Origin: UBA11612 sp964475755
GTDB taxonomy: Bacteria > Pseudomonadota > Alphaproteobacteria > Rhodospirillales > Rhodospirillaceae
Assembly: GCA_964475755.1 (NCBI GenBank)
Contig: CAYYXR010000004.1
Coordinates: 53,430-117,429, forward strand
Direction: 5' to 3'
Length of the DNA stretch: 64,000 bases
In this document: positions 51,921 to 61,011 of the stretch, in pieces
Numbering within the stretch: the stretch's first letter is position 1
How the letters are laid out: every line of letters begins with the position of its first letter
Notes under the pieces: generated by a model
Database searches by the model: none
Told to the model about the DNA's origin: nothing
Seen by the model: the letters and a program-made list of their open reading frames with translations, nothing else
Translations under genes and position numbers: made by a program

Positions 51921-53177
51921 TTACTGAAGTCGTTTGCGGATTGCGTCGAAGCTCTCGAGCTTTTCGAGTTGTCCCAGAGCAGCCAGCGTGGGCGCGCCTG
52001 AGAATATCCTTCCTGCTGCTGCAGCGATGCCCGCACCGTTCACAGCTTCCACCCGCTCGATAACCTCAGCCGCCTCAAGCGGGCGTCCATACACAAGGAC
52101 CTGCCGGGCGCGTTGTGCGCATCGGCTGGATGGACTTTCGAGCGACATGAGAATGCCGGCTTTGAGTTGGGCCCGTGCCCGCGCGACCTCCGCGTCGGAT
52201 ACGGATTGCGTGACTTTCGTGATCTCATCGCAAAGGACAGGGATCAGTTCCGGAACGTCGTCGCGCCCCGTTCCGGCATAAATGGAGAACAACCCGGTAT
52301 CCGAAAACGACTGCGTGGTCGAAAACACCGTGTAGGCCAGGCCTCGCTTCTCGCGAATTTCCTGAAACAAACGCGAGGACATGCCTTCCCCCAACAACGT
52401 CGACAACGCCGCGAGATTGTAAAAATCGTCGTCGTCGAACGGCACACCGGCAAAGCCCAACACCAGGTGCGCTTGTTCCAACGGGCGCGACTCACGGTAA
52501 TCGCCGCCGCCGTAACGTCCGGGCAGTTCCTCGACCGACGTCTTTGCGGGCAGCCCGGCTAGGGATTTTTCCACCAGATCAACAAAAGCATCGTGATCGA
52601 CCGCGCCTGACGCCGAAACCACCATGGAATCGGCGGCGTAGTGGCGCGTCATATATGACTTCAGCGCGCTTGGGGTCATGGACTTGACGATCTCTTCCGT
52701 GCCCAGCACCGGCCAGCCCATCGGCTGATCGGGAAAGGCGGTTTCCTGGAAATGATCGAAGATGATATCGTCGGGCGTGTCGGACGCTTGATATATTTCC
52801 TGCACAACGACGTATTGTTCGCGCGCCAATTCTTCCTCGTCGATGGACGGATGCAGGAGAATGTCGGACAGGACATCGACGGCAAGCCCGGTATCTTCCT
52901 TCAGAACCTTTGCGAAATACGCGGTGTGATCGCGGCTTGTGTACGCGTTCAACTGCCCGCCGACATTGTCCATTTCCTCGGCAATGTCCTGGGCGCTGCG
53001 CCGCTCCGTGCCCTTAAACGCCATATGCTCCAAAAGGTGCGAGATGCCGTTCAAGTCTTTTGTTTCATGGCGGGTTCCGGCCGCAACCCAGATGCCGGTC
53101 GCCACGGTTTCAACAGAGGGCATCGGATCGGTAATGATCCGCAGGCCGTTGGGAAGGGTTGTAAGTTGAACTGCCAT
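51921..53177 (-). CDS. M16 family zinc metallopeptidase (processing-peptidase-like)
   Basis: 418 aa. Zinc site HLLEH (H47, H51, with catalytic E50) and a distal Glu (E127 in VVVQEIYQASD). Resembles bacterial homologues of mitochondrial processing peptidase beta. No signal peptide is obvious. C-terminal half keeps the inactive M16 domain with HLVLGFAGVPFDDDDFYNLA. Gene follows thrC by 6 bp, a familiar alphaproteobacterial pairing, though their functions are unrelated. Confidence 0.93.
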   Translation of the reverse strand: MAVQLTTLPNGLRIITDPMPSVETVATGIWVAAGTRHETKDLNGISHLLEHMAFKGTERRSAQDIAEEMDNVGGQLNAYTSRDHTAYFAKVLKEDTGLAVDVLSDILLHPSIDEEELAREQYVVVQEIYQASDTPDDIIFDHFQETAFPDQPMGWPVLGTEEIVKSMTPSALKSYMTRHYAADSMVVSASGAVDHDAFVDLVEKSLAGLPAKTSVEELPGRYGGGDYRESRPLEQAHLVLGFAGVPFDDDDFYNLAALSTLLGEGMSSRLFQEIREKRGLAYTVFSTTQSFSDTGLFSIYAGTGRDDVPELIPVLCDEITKVTQSVSDAEVARARAQLKAGILMSLESPSSRCAQRARQVLVYGRPLEAAEVIERVEAVNGAGIAAAAGRIFSGAPTLAALGQLEKLESFDAIRKRLQ

Positions 53178-53183
53178 ATAAGA

Positions 53184-54578
53184 TCAGGCGCCGACGTTTT
53201 CTCGAATGAAGGACTGCACCTCAGATAGGTCCGCGTTGAGCTTTTTAAAGCGCTCGGTCCGTTCAAACAAATCGGCAAGTTCGGGCGGCAGCGGCGGGCG
53301 GATACCCGTGGCCGCTTCGACGGCGTCCGGAAATTTCGCGGGGTGTGCGGTCGCCATGGTGAGCCTGGGCACTTCCGGCGCGAGTTTAGCCGCGCGCGAA
53401 GCGTATACACCCACGGCTGTGTGCGGATCGATCAGGCGCCCCGTGGCATGGTAAACGTCTTTAATGACCTTTGTCGTACCGGCGTCATCCAGACGGCAGC
53501 CGGAGAACTGCTTCAGAATTGCGCTATGCGCACTCGCAGAAGGCTCATAAGCACCACTCTGCTTGAGCTGCTCCAACAGGCGAGTCACGACCGCACCATC
53601 CCGCCCCGATGCATCAAACAGCAATCGCTCGAAATTCGAGGAAATTTGAATGTCCATCGACGGGCTGAGAGTGGGAACAACGCCTTCCATCTTCATCTCG
53701 CCCGTTTCGAAGTACCTAGTCAGGATATCGTTGCTATTGGAACCGACGATGAACTGCGCGACAGGAAGGCCCATGCGCGCGGCGACATAACCGGCAAAGA
53801 CGTTCCCAAAGTTTCCGGTGGGCACGGAAAATGCGACGGGCCGATGCGGCGCGCCGACATGCAAGCCCGCCCAAAAATAATAAACGACCTGCGCCATGAT
53901 CCGCGCCCAGTTGATGGAGTTCACGGCGGACAGGTTCATCTGTTTGCGAAAACCCTCGTCGGCAAACATGGCTTTCACAAGGTTTTGGCAATCATCGAAA
54001 GTGCCGTTGATCGCAACGTTGTGGACGTTCGCGGCATCAACCGTGGTCATTTGCCGGCGCTGGACTTCCGAAGTGCGCCCTGCCGGGTGCAAAATGAAAA
54101 TGTCGATGGCCTCACGGTTCTTGCACGCTTCGATCGCAGCCGAACCTGTGTCCCCGGACGTTGCGCCGACAATGGTGACGTGCTCGCCGCGCGCCTTGAG
54201 CACCCGATCGAACATCAGACCGACCGCTTGCAGCGCATAGTCCTTGAATGCGAGTGTCGGCCCGTGAAAGAGCTCAACGATCCAATCGTTGGCGGCTAGT
54301 TGCGTGAGCGGCGCGACTGCCGAATGTGTAAACGGGGCATAAGCCTGTTCGGTAAGCTTTTCGAGCTCTGACTCCAGCACCGAGCCAGCCACGAAGGGCG
54401 CCATGATGCGGGCGGCCAATGCGGGATAATCGAGCCCGGCAAGACCGGCGATGTCCGAAGCGCTTAGGCTCGGCCATTGCGAGGGCACGTAAAGACCCCC
54501 GTCCGTTGCCAGCCCGGCAAGCAGGACGTCGTCAAATCCGAGTTCAGGCGCCCGGCCGCGGGTGCTGATGTACTGCAA
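53184..54578 (-). CDS. thrC: Threonine synthase
   Basis: 464 aa. Converts O-phosphohomoserine to threonine using PLP (EC 4.2.3.1). PLP lysine K112 in GPTLAFKDYALQAVG; the N-terminal MQYISTRGRAPELGFDDVLL and the SVPTGNFGNVFAGYVA phosphate-binding loop are typical of the fungal/proteobacterial type of about 460 aa. Operon with the M16 peptidase. Confidence 0.96.
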   Translation of the reverse strand: MQYISTRGRAPELGFDDVLLAGLATDGGLYVPSQWPSLSASDIAGLAGLDYPALAARIMAPFVAGSVLESELEKLTEQAYAPFTHSAVAPLTQLAANDWIVELFHGPTLAFKDYALQAVGLMFDRVLKARGEHVTIVGATSGDTGSAAIEACKNREAIDIFILHPAGRTSEVQRRQMTTVDAANVHNVAINGTFDDCQNLVKAMFADEGFRKQMNLSAVNSINWARIMAQVVYYFWAGLHVGAPHRPVAFSVPTGNFGNVFAGYVAARMGLPVAQFIVGSNSNDILTRYFETGEMKMEGVVPTLSPSMDIQISSNFERLLFDASGRDGAVVTRLLEQLKQSGAYEPSASAHSAILKQFSGCRLDDAGTTKVIKDVYHATGRLIDPHTAVGVYASRAAKLAPEVPRLTMATAHPAKFPDAVEAATGIRPPLPPELADLFERTERFKKLNADLSEVQSFIRENVGA

Positions 54579-54686
54579 AAAGCGCTCCGATTGGTCCTAG
54601 AAGGCGGCGGATACTACGCGCACACTTGAAGGCTCGCAACCTAAGGATTCCGCCGGTTTAGGCATCAATGAGAGCCAGCCGAACCC

Positions 54687-55307
54687 CTAGGCGGACTGGT
54701 CGCGCACGGCGGCAATGTCATTGAGCATTGCGGTGAAAATCGCGCTCACGGCCTGGGAAAATCCTGCCACGGCACCCGCCGCGCCCCCGCCGGAGGTCGG
54801 GGCATCCGCTTCGTAGGTTTTGAGGATCAGCGCTTCGTTGCCACGCACGCGGCGTAGGCTCACGTCTATTTCAACAATAACCGATGACGACGAGGGAACG
54901 TGCTCCAGGCGGCGAATATTTCCGAGGAGTTCATAATCCCGATCCAGGCGCAGCTCGGGTGAAGTGACCGCCTCAAACGCTTCGGATGCGCGCAATGCGT
55001 CGATCGCTGCGCGCTGCAGCAACGCGCCGGGCGGCTCGAACCAATAATGGTAGCTGTACTGGGAAAGCTCATTCGTGCCCGAGCGAAACAGGATCGAGCG
55101 TTCGTTAATGATTCCCGCTGCGCGAAAAGGGGGAACATCGATGACGCCGGGAATTGGTCCGCCCGGAAGCACCGGGGGCGAACTTTCCGCAAGGCGGTAG
55201 AAGGAATCGCGCGGCGCCCCGCCGACAGAACATCCGCCCAGTGCCAAAAGGCCAGCAAGAAATAGCCTGCGGTTGACCGTGGGCTTGGACACCGTTAGAC
55301 CGCTCAT
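54687..55307 (-). CDS. ABC-type transport auxiliary lipoprotein (PqiC/MCE-associated type)
   Basis: 206 aa. Lipobox in LLALGGCSVG (C26), then the family pattern DSFYRLAESSPPVL, IDVPPFRAAGIINERSILFR and YSYHYWFEPPGALLQ. These lipoproteins normally end an operon of ABC permease, ATPase and MCE-domain subunit for lipid transport between membranes. Here only the very 3' end of what looks like the MCE gene remains upstream (55304-55474), overlapping the start by 4 bp (ATGA); the permease and ATPase are missing. It may therefore be an operon remnant. Confidence 0.85.
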   Translation of the reverse strand: MSGLTVSKPTVNRRLFLAGLLALGGCSVGGAPRDSFYRLAESSPPVLPGGPIPGVIDVPPFRAAGIINERSILFRSGTNELSQYSYHYWFEPPGALLQRAAIDALRASEAFEAVTSPELRLDRDYELLGNIRRLEHVPSSSSVIVEIDVSLRRVRGNEALILKTYEADAPTSGGGAAGAVAGFSQAVSAIFTAMLNDIAAVRDQSA

Positions 55308-55474
55308 TTCGAGGCCCCCTCACTGCGGTCTTCAGGTGCCGAACCCGCTATAAATAGGCTTGGGTTCTCACGAATGGCGCGGCTGAATTCCGCCATGTTG
55401 CGCAACGTCGCATCGGTGCGGAAGTCATCGCTCAATACTGTCCTTTTCCCCGATTGTGCCCGCCGTTGGGCCAT
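55304..55474 (-). pseudogene. 3' remnant of an MCE-domain (MlaD-like) gene
   Basis: A 56-codon frame from ATG 55474 whose last 40 codons read like the C-terminal tail of MCE-family proteins: a helix DDFRTDATLRNMAEFSRAI followed by RENPSLFIAGSAPED. The stop overlaps the lipoprotein ATG by 4 bp, exactly as in intact MCE operons. The expected ~270 upstream residues are missing and replaced by the end of a glycosyltransferase gene 27 bp away. The first ~13 residues (MAQRRAQSGKRTV) are not MCE-like. Inferred truncation by rearrangement. Confidence 0.55.
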
Positions 55475-55500
55475 ACACTAGCCCGCACAGGCTATTAACT

Positions 55501-56523
55501 CTAGCCGGTTATGCGCTCAAAAAGCTCGCGATATTGGTGGACGACGACCTCTTCGGAAAATTCGGACGACACGCGTGCCTTTCCATTTTCGACCAATGAC
55601 GCGGCAAGAACCGGATCGCTCACAATTCTTTTCACCGCCGCAGACAAGGCATGAAACTCTTCCACCGGAAACAGGAGCCCATCCTCACCATTTCTCACAA
55701 GTTGACTTGGACCTTTGCTGGCCGAAGCAATCAGAGGCACGCCGTGCGTCCACGCATTGATTACGACATTTCCGAAAGGCTCATATCGCGACGGCACTAG
55801 GCAAACGTTTGCCGCTTTAAGGAGCGCTGATCTGTCAGATCGCCAACCTATGAATCTGACGCGCTCTGATACACCCAGCGATATGGATAAACTTCTCAAG
55901 CTGGCCCTCTCGGGCCCATCTCCGGCAATCCACAAGATAGCGTCGTCAATGTCCCGCAGCGCACGTAACGCGACATCTATTCCCTTGACTGAATGCAGCC
56001 TAGCCAGCACGAGAAGAACGATTGCGTTTTTCGGCGTATCAAATTGTGAGCGCTCTATCGCGGGGGAATCGTCTACAGGGCAGAAATTTGGGATAAAATG
56101 AGCGCGGCCCACGGGCCAATCATGTCCGATAACGTAGTTTTTTATGTCCGCCGTATTGCACACCAAGTGATCGCAATTTCGATAGTACTTGAGATCATAA
56201 TACCCACCCAACCGGCCGACGTTGACCCAAGGACCCCTTGGCAGGGCACGACACGCCCTGTTCATCCACCCCAATATGACATCAGGCTGCCACTCCTGTG
56301 CCAGTTTTCGGAGCCGTAGCGGCGTCCAAAAATCCACAGCACCTTTGAAGGGCAAATTGACGACGGGGCAGCCGATTTGGCTCAACACGCGTTGACGGTC
56401 TAGGTATCGTCGAACCGCGATGGACTGATCAAGACCAGCGCGGTTCAACGCTGCGGCGAGGTCTTCGAAAAAAACTTCCGCTCCCCCGTGCTCGCCGCCC
56501 GCCATGACTTGCAGAATACGCAT
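55501..56523 (-). CDS. Glycosyltransferase family 4 protein
   Basis: 340 aa, GT-B fold, cytosolic face. N-terminal MRILQVMAGGEHGGAEVFFE, donor-binding half with LLVLARLHSVKGIDVALRAL, GDGPERASLRSL and VPSRYEPFGNVVINAWTHG. The usual GT4 E-x7-E motif is changed to E-x7-N (the second Glu is Asn), so donor preference or activity could differ. Likely acts in LPS core or surface glycan assembly. Divergent from the acyltransferase gene (135 bp). Confidence 0.88.
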   Translation of the reverse strand: MRILQVMAGGEHGGAEVFFEDLAAALNRAGLDQSIAVRRYLDRQRVLSQIGCPVVNLPFKGAVDFWTPLRLRKLAQEWQPDVILGWMNRACRALPRGPWVNVGRLGGYYDLKYYRNCDHLVCNTADIKNYVIGHDWPVGRAHFIPNFCPVDDSPAIERSQFDTPKNAIVLLVLARLHSVKGIDVALRALRDIDDAILWIAGDGPERASLRSLSISLGVSERVRFIGWRSDRSALLKAANVCLVPSRYEPFGNVVINAWTHGVPLIASASKGPSQLVRNGEDGLLFPVEEFHALSAAVKRIVSDPVLAASLVENGKARVSSEFSEEVVVHQYRELFERITG

Positions 56524-56658
56524 CCACTCCCCTTCGCCAGCTGCCGCCCGCCCTTTCTAAACGGCACGGATGTGATTCACGTCAAGACAGGCTATAACAC
56601 GGCGAACTGTACCCTAGTGCCTTCACCACTCAAATACGCCATACGCCAAAACGCCTTT

Positions 56659-57543
56659 ATGTCCGATCATAAGCAACCTCTTAAGCGGCCTGTTAGGCAT
56701 CGCTTTGAAGCCCTGCTGGCGCATTCCGTATTCGCCGTACTGAAGCTTTTGCCGGCCGCGTGGGCGTCAGCGCTAGGCGGCTGGCTGGGCCGGGTGGCGG
56801 GACCAGTATCAAGCGCCCACCACACCGCCGCCAAAAATTTATCCGATGCCCTACCGGAGGTGCCAGCCGGTGAGCGGGCCCAAATATTAAGCGCGTCTTG
56901 GGATAATTTGGGCCGGACCATGACCGAATACACAACGCTGCAACGCATGCATGAAAACAATGACAATATCGAATTGACCGGCGCTGAAAAAGTTGCCGCG
57001 CTGGCACGCAAGGGCAAACCGGTCATATTTGTAAGCGCGCACCTTGGCAACTGGGAAGCCGTTCCCATAGCTCTCGCGATCAATGCAAAGCCACCGGTCA
57101 TAGTGTACCGGGCGGCCAACAATCCGCTGGTCGACAAAATCATTGCGAATGTACGTAGGCCCTATACTGCAGGCATGGCACCCAAGGGCGCCGCCGGTGG
57201 ACGCCAAGTCATGAAGGCGTTGGCGCGGGGAGAGCATGTTTTAATGCTCGTAGATCAAAAATCTAACACCGGTATGGAAATTCCCTTTTTCGGGAGGGGC
57301 GCGTTTACGGGGACGGCAGTCGCACGCATGGCGGCACGTTATAGATGCCCCGTATTTCCCGTGCGTTGCGAGCGCGTACAGGGCACCAAGTTTAAAATCG
57401 TTATCGAGGAGCCGTTCGAATTTTCCGATGAAAGCGAGGAAGGCGTAAGGGCCGCACTCACCAAAATTAATGAACGTCTCGAAGAATGGATCAAGCGGAC
57501 GCCTGGCCAATGGCTTTGGATGCACAAACGATGGCCGACATAA
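56659..57543 (+). CDS. Lysophospholipid acyltransferase family protein (LpxL/HtrB-like)
   Basis: 294 aa. Membrane-bound lipid A secondary acyltransferase type: N-terminal hydrophobic helix (LLAHSVFAVLKLLPAAWAS), catalytic FVSAHLGNWEAVP (HxxxxxE form), LMLVDQKSNTGMEIPFFGR and the terminal WLWMHKRWPT, a LpxL hallmark. It would add a late acyl chain to a lipid A precursor. ATG 56659 is chosen because the upstream extension to 56488 overlaps the divergent GT4 promoter and looks non-coding. Overlaps the next gene by about 13 bp. Confidence 0.9.
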   Translation: MSDHKQPLKRPVRHRFEALLAHSVFAVLKLLPAAWASALGGWLGRVAGPVSSAHHTAAKNLSDALPEVPAGERAQILSASWDNLGRTMTEYTTLQRMHENNDNIELTGAEKVAALARKGKPVIFVSAHLGNWEAVPIALAINAKPPVIVYRAANNPLVDKIIANVRRPYTAGMAPKGAAGGRQVMKALARGEHVLMLVDQKSNTGMEIPFFGRGAFTGTAVARMAARYRCPVFPVRCERVQGTKFKIVIEEPFEFSDESEEGVRAALTKINERLEEWIKRTPGQWLWMHKRWPT

Positions 57544-58502
57544 GCCAGGAAACGCAGCCCTGCCCCTTGTGCGGAAATCGGTCTTACGAGGTGGTGGGCA
57601 CACGTGATCGACGAGGCGCTTCATTGCAAACCGTGCTTTGTGCGGAATGCGGCCATGTGTTTACCAATCCGGCACCCCCACTTGAACACCTGAGATCTTA
57701 CTACAAAGAACACTACCGGCAGGACTACAAGGGCCTGCTGATTCCCAAGCGCAAACATATCTACCGCGCGGGCCGAAGCGCATTGGAAAGATTGGCACGA
57801 ATTGAGGGTCGGTTAGCTCCCGGTGCGCATGTCATTGACGTTGGCGCCGGAGGCGGTGAGTTCGTTTACCTCATGAAATGCCGCGGCTTCCACGCGATGG
57901 GCGTCGAACCCAATGCGGGATACGCCACCTACGCCCGCAAGGAGTACGAAGTTGACATTCGCGCCGGCTCTCTTGAGGAGGCCGAGTTTCCGGAAGAACG
58001 TGCGGACCTTGTTACCATGCACCATGTTCTTGAACACGCGCGCGATCCCATGGGAACGCTGACCCGCCTAAGATCGTGGCTAAAACCCGGCGGCCTTATC
58101 GCTATCGAAGTCCCCAACCTGGCATCCTGGGCTCACGCGCCCAAGCACCGCTTTCACAAGGCGCATCTGCACACATTTCACCGTGAAGGATTAGAGGATG
58201 CGCTTGCCAACAGTGGGTTTGAAGTGATTGAGCCTCCGCGGCCAAAAGACCGCGGCCATCTCTATGCTGTTGGGCGAAAAGCCGAGATCGCCGAATCTAG
58301 ACGCTGGAGAGCGGGAGCTGCCGAGAGCAGAGCCATATTGAGGTCCCATACATCTCTGGCGCATTTCTTATCCGGCCAGCCTTTGCGCCGTATTCACGCC
58401 AGCGCCACGCGCCCGATTGCGGAAGCGCTGGCCATCCGCAAGTTGGGAAATCCGCCAAGCGGGAGAGCTCTCTTGAACAAGCTGTATGTAATGGGAATTT
58501 AG
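57531..58502 (+). CDS. Class I SAM-dependent methyltransferase with N-terminal zinc-ribbon
   Basis: 323 aa from ATG 57531; in-frame starts at 57486 and 57510 overlap the acyltransferase more and are possible. N-terminal zinc-binding motif CPLCG...CAECGH (around residues 9-40), then SAM motif VIDVGAGGGEF and LVTMHHVLEHARDPMGTL, with LKPGGLIAIEVPN. The plan matches methyltransferases that act on sugars or lipids in surface glycan pathways. It follows the LpxL-like gene and is probably co-transcribed. Confidence 0.85.
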   Translation: MADISQETQPCPLCGNRSYEVVGTRDRRGASLQTVLCAECGHVFTNPAPPLEHLRSYYKEHYRQDYKGLLIPKRKHIYRAGRSALERLARIEGRLAPGAHVIDVGAGGGEFVYLMKCRGFHAMGVEPNAGYATYARKEYEVDIRAGSLEEAEFPEERADLVTMHHVLEHARDPMGTLTRLRSWLKPGGLIAIEVPNLASWAHAPKHRFHKAHLHTFHREGLEDALANSGFEVIEPPRPKDRGHLYAVGRKAEIAESRRWRAGAAESRAILRSHTSLAHFLSGQPLRRIHASATRPIAEALAIRKLGNPPSGRALLNKLYVMGI

Positions 58503-58510
58503 CGCCGGCA

Positions 58511-60052
58511 TTATTCTTCCAGCGAAATATTTTCGTAAGCGGGCACCCGGCCAACGATTTCAAATCCCGAAACATCCCGCCTCACCGCAAACAAATCGAA
58601 TTGCTCCACCAAAAACAATGCGGGAGTCAGATCCTGAATTGTCTGTGCAACTTGATCTAGGAGAGCCAGCCGCGACGCGTACGTCAGTTCTTGATTGGCT
58701 TCTACCAAGCTCCGGTCAAGTGCTTCGTCGCAAAACAATGGCGCTGGTCGACCGCACGCATACTCCGAGAATGCGCTGAAAATATCGTTTGTCGGCAGTG
58801 CATCGAGCACCATCGAGAATCCGTCCGTCGCGACCGGCCATGTATTGGACGTGAAATTCTCCAGCCATTGACCCTGAGAGATCGTCCGCACCTCAACCTC
58901 TACGCCTATTTCCTTAAGCTGTTCCGCGATTTCGCCGTAAAGTTCGGCGTCACCCGGAAACCGGCCCGCCACCACATCGAGGCGGAGACTGAACGGCGTT
59001 ACAATGCCCGCTTCAAACAACAATTCTTTCGCTCGTTCTGGGTTGTGTGGAAAAGGTGCGACCGCCGGATTATATCCGTGCGACCACCGCCCAACAGGCT
59101 GGCCCGCGGGCGCGGTTAATCCGTTGAAGACTTCTGAAGCCAGCTTATTTTTATCCAAGCCGTAATTCAGGGCTTGGCGTGCACGTACGTCCTTTAAGGG
59201 CGAAGCGCGCCCCTCGTCCTGACGTAATGCGATTGCCGAAACGGCATACGCCGGACTTGTGGTCACCAGCGCACCACCGGACTGAATCGTATCGATCTGA
59301 GCCAAGTCCAGCCCCGTTGCAACGTGCGACTCTCCGACAAGCAACGCCTGTGCGCGGGCCGCCGCATTCGGCATACTGACAAGAGTTAAAGAATCGACTT
59401 TGGGCGCACGCCAAGAGTCGGGGTTTGCAGCAAGGACAATTTGACCAGCGCCCACTACCGTTGTTGCTAATGTAAATGGACCGGTACCTGCCGGATTTGC
59501 CACGAATGCGGCGGGGCCAAGCTGCGCCCACGCGGCGGACGGAACCACCACTACGCCCGCCATTTTGCTTGGCAAAGTCGCGTCCGGGATCGCAGTGTGA
59601 ATTATGACGGAGTATCGGTCCAAGGTTTCTACGCGATCAATGTTTGCGACAAGGTTAGTCGCGCTGACACCAGCTGCGCTCGAAGATTTCAACCACGAAA
59701 TTACTGCTTGCACCGCCTCGGCGTTAAAAGGCTCGCCGTTTGAGAACTCGACGTCTCGGCGCAGTTCAAAGTGCCAGGCTGTAGGGCCTTCGGTCCTCCA
59801 CGAGATGGCAAGCGCGGGCACGATATTGCCGCCAGCATCAAGCTGCGTGAGGCCATCGAACAGAGCGCGATGTACGATGCGGTTATCCTGTTCGAGCCGA
59901 GGGAATGGATTTCCAGCATTCAGGGGAAATCCCGGAACGCCGACCTTGAGATCCCCAGCGTGGACCGGAACAGAGCAGTGCAAGGTAAGGACGATGACCG
60001 CCAATACATAGCGGCCATAAAGGCGCACGAAATCCAAAATCACAGCACTCAT
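58511..60052 (-). CDS. ABC transporter substrate-binding protein, family 5
   Basis: 513 aa with a signal peptide (YVLAVIVLTLHCSVPVHA/GD). SBP_bac_5 features: RALFDGLTQLDAGGNIVPAL, FSNGEPFNAEAVQAVI, ARQALNYGLDKNKLASEVFN and HNPERAKELLFEAGI. Ligand is likely a peptide or nickel-like complex; not resolved. It differs strongly from the other SBP at 24024-25598. No permease or ATPase gene is adjacent, so it is another orphan binder. Convergent with the methyltransferase gene (8 bp). Confidence 0.9.
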   Translation of the reverse strand: MSAVILDFVRLYGRYVLAVIVLTLHCSVPVHAGDLKVGVPGFPLNAGNPFPRLEQDNRIVHRALFDGLTQLDAGGNIVPALAISWRTEGPTAWHFELRRDVEFSNGEPFNAEAVQAVISWLKSSSAAGVSATNLVANIDRVETLDRYSVIIHTAIPDATLPSKMAGVVVVPSAAWAQLGPAAFVANPAGTGPFTLATTVVGAGQIVLAANPDSWRAPKVDSLTLVSMPNAAARAQALLVGESHVATGLDLAQIDTIQSGGALVTTSPAYAVSAIALRQDEGRASPLKDVRARQALNYGLDKNKLASEVFNGLTAPAGQPVGRWSHGYNPAVAPFPHNPERAKELLFEAGIVTPFSLRLDVVAGRFPGDAELYGEIAEQLKEIGVEVEVRTISQGQWLENFTSNTWPVATDGFSMVLDALPTNDIFSAFSEYACGRPAPLFCDEALDRSLVEANQELTYASRLALLDQVAQTIQDLTPALFLVEQFDLFAVRRDVSGFEIVGRVPAYENISLEE

Positions 60053-60141
60053 ACCGTTCTCCGATAGAGCGCCCGGTGTGAGAAGTTTAGGCCACCTTAT
60101 TTGGCAGCGTATAGGAATTTAGGGCAAAAACGATTCGGCGC

Positions 60142-60459
60142 TTATTCCGCCGGCGCCACCGTGACGACGAGGCCGTCCAACTCGTCGGAAAATTTGATTT
60201 GGCAGGACAGGCGGGAATTGTTCGGTTCGTACGCGTCCGTCTGCTCGACCAGTTCCTGCTCATCTTCCGAGCGCGTGCCCACTTTTCCGAACCAGGCGTC
60301 GTCCACGAAAACGTGGCACGTCGCGCAAGAGCAGCACCCGCCGCAAATAGCTTCGACATCCATATCGGCATCGCGCAGGATTTCCATGACGGTCGATCCC
60401 GGCTTTCCCTCTACGACGTGCTGCTCACCGGCTCGGTTTGTGACATTGATAACAGGCAT
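60142..60459 (-). CDS. 2Fe-2S ferredoxin (adrenodoxin-type)
   Basis: 105 aa. Cluster ligands in AICGGCCSCATCHVFV (C-x5-C-x2-C) and the distal Cys in RLSCQIKF. Two extra cysteines sit inside the loop (GGCC). Such ferredoxins feed electrons to P450s, ring hydroxylases or Fe-S assembly. ATG 60459 gives the usual MPVINVTNRAG start; an upstream in-frame ATG at 60528 is unlikely. Confidence 0.93.
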   Translation of the reverse strand: MPVINVTNRAGEQHVVEGKPGSTVMEILRDADMDVEAICGGCCSCATCHVFVDDAWFGKVGTRSEDEQELVEQTDAYEPNNSRLSCQIKFSDELDGLVVTVAPAE

Positions 60460-60534
60460 GGGAAACTTCGTCGCTCCATCTGAAAAATTTCTGAAGTGGT
60501 GGGTATAGCAGAGCTCCAAATGGAGCAAGTTTTT

Positions 60535-61005
60535 TTAGGACCGGCAGCGGCTCGCCAGCCCCACTGCCTGCTTCACATAGCTGATCTGACTTTCGGACAT
60601 TCCCGCAGGTAGGTCCGAAGGATCGGCGAAAACGGCTTCAAATATTTCGTGATTGACCACGGGCGTGCAGGGCCCCGCAATTTCCCCCCAGAGCGCGATT
60701 TCCAGGCGCCGCGAGCCCAAAGACATTGAGCCGATGGTTCCCTCAACGCTTGCCTCCAGACCCGTTTCCTCCTTCAGCTCACGCGCGATTCCGGTCTCGG
60801 GCGTTTCTGACGATGAAAGAAATCCAGCCGGCAGCCCCCACGGATGATGGTGGCGAAAGACATGGTGCAGAACCAGCACTCTCCCCTGCCCGTCGAAGAA
60901 AACGCCGACAGTTGAGACAACAAGCTTCGGATTAAGAAGGTAAAGGCCAAATCTAATGAATGAGACCGGCAGCAATCGGTAGGCACGCGCAAGAAAGCGC
61001 TTCAC
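60535..61005 (-). CDS. Nudix hydrolase
   Basis: 156 aa. Nudix box GFLSSSETPETGIARELKEE then TGL fits GX5EX7REUXEEXGU. An N-terminal helix-like stretch (MKRFLARAYRLLPVSFIRFG) is amphipathic. Substrate unknown; the HHVFRHHHPWGLPAG stretch is typical of generic NUDIX proteins. Its gene follows the GST gene on the same strand (6 bp), so probably co-transcribed. Confidence 0.9.
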   Translation of the reverse strand: MKRFLARAYRLLPVSFIRFGLYLLNPKLVVSTVGVFFDGQGRVLVLHHVFRHHHPWGLPAGFLSSSETPETGIARELKEETGLEASVEGTIGSMSLGSRRLEIALWGEIAGPCTPVVNHEIFEAVFADPSDLPAGMSESQISYVKQAVGLASRCRS

Positions 61006-61011
61006 GGCGCG

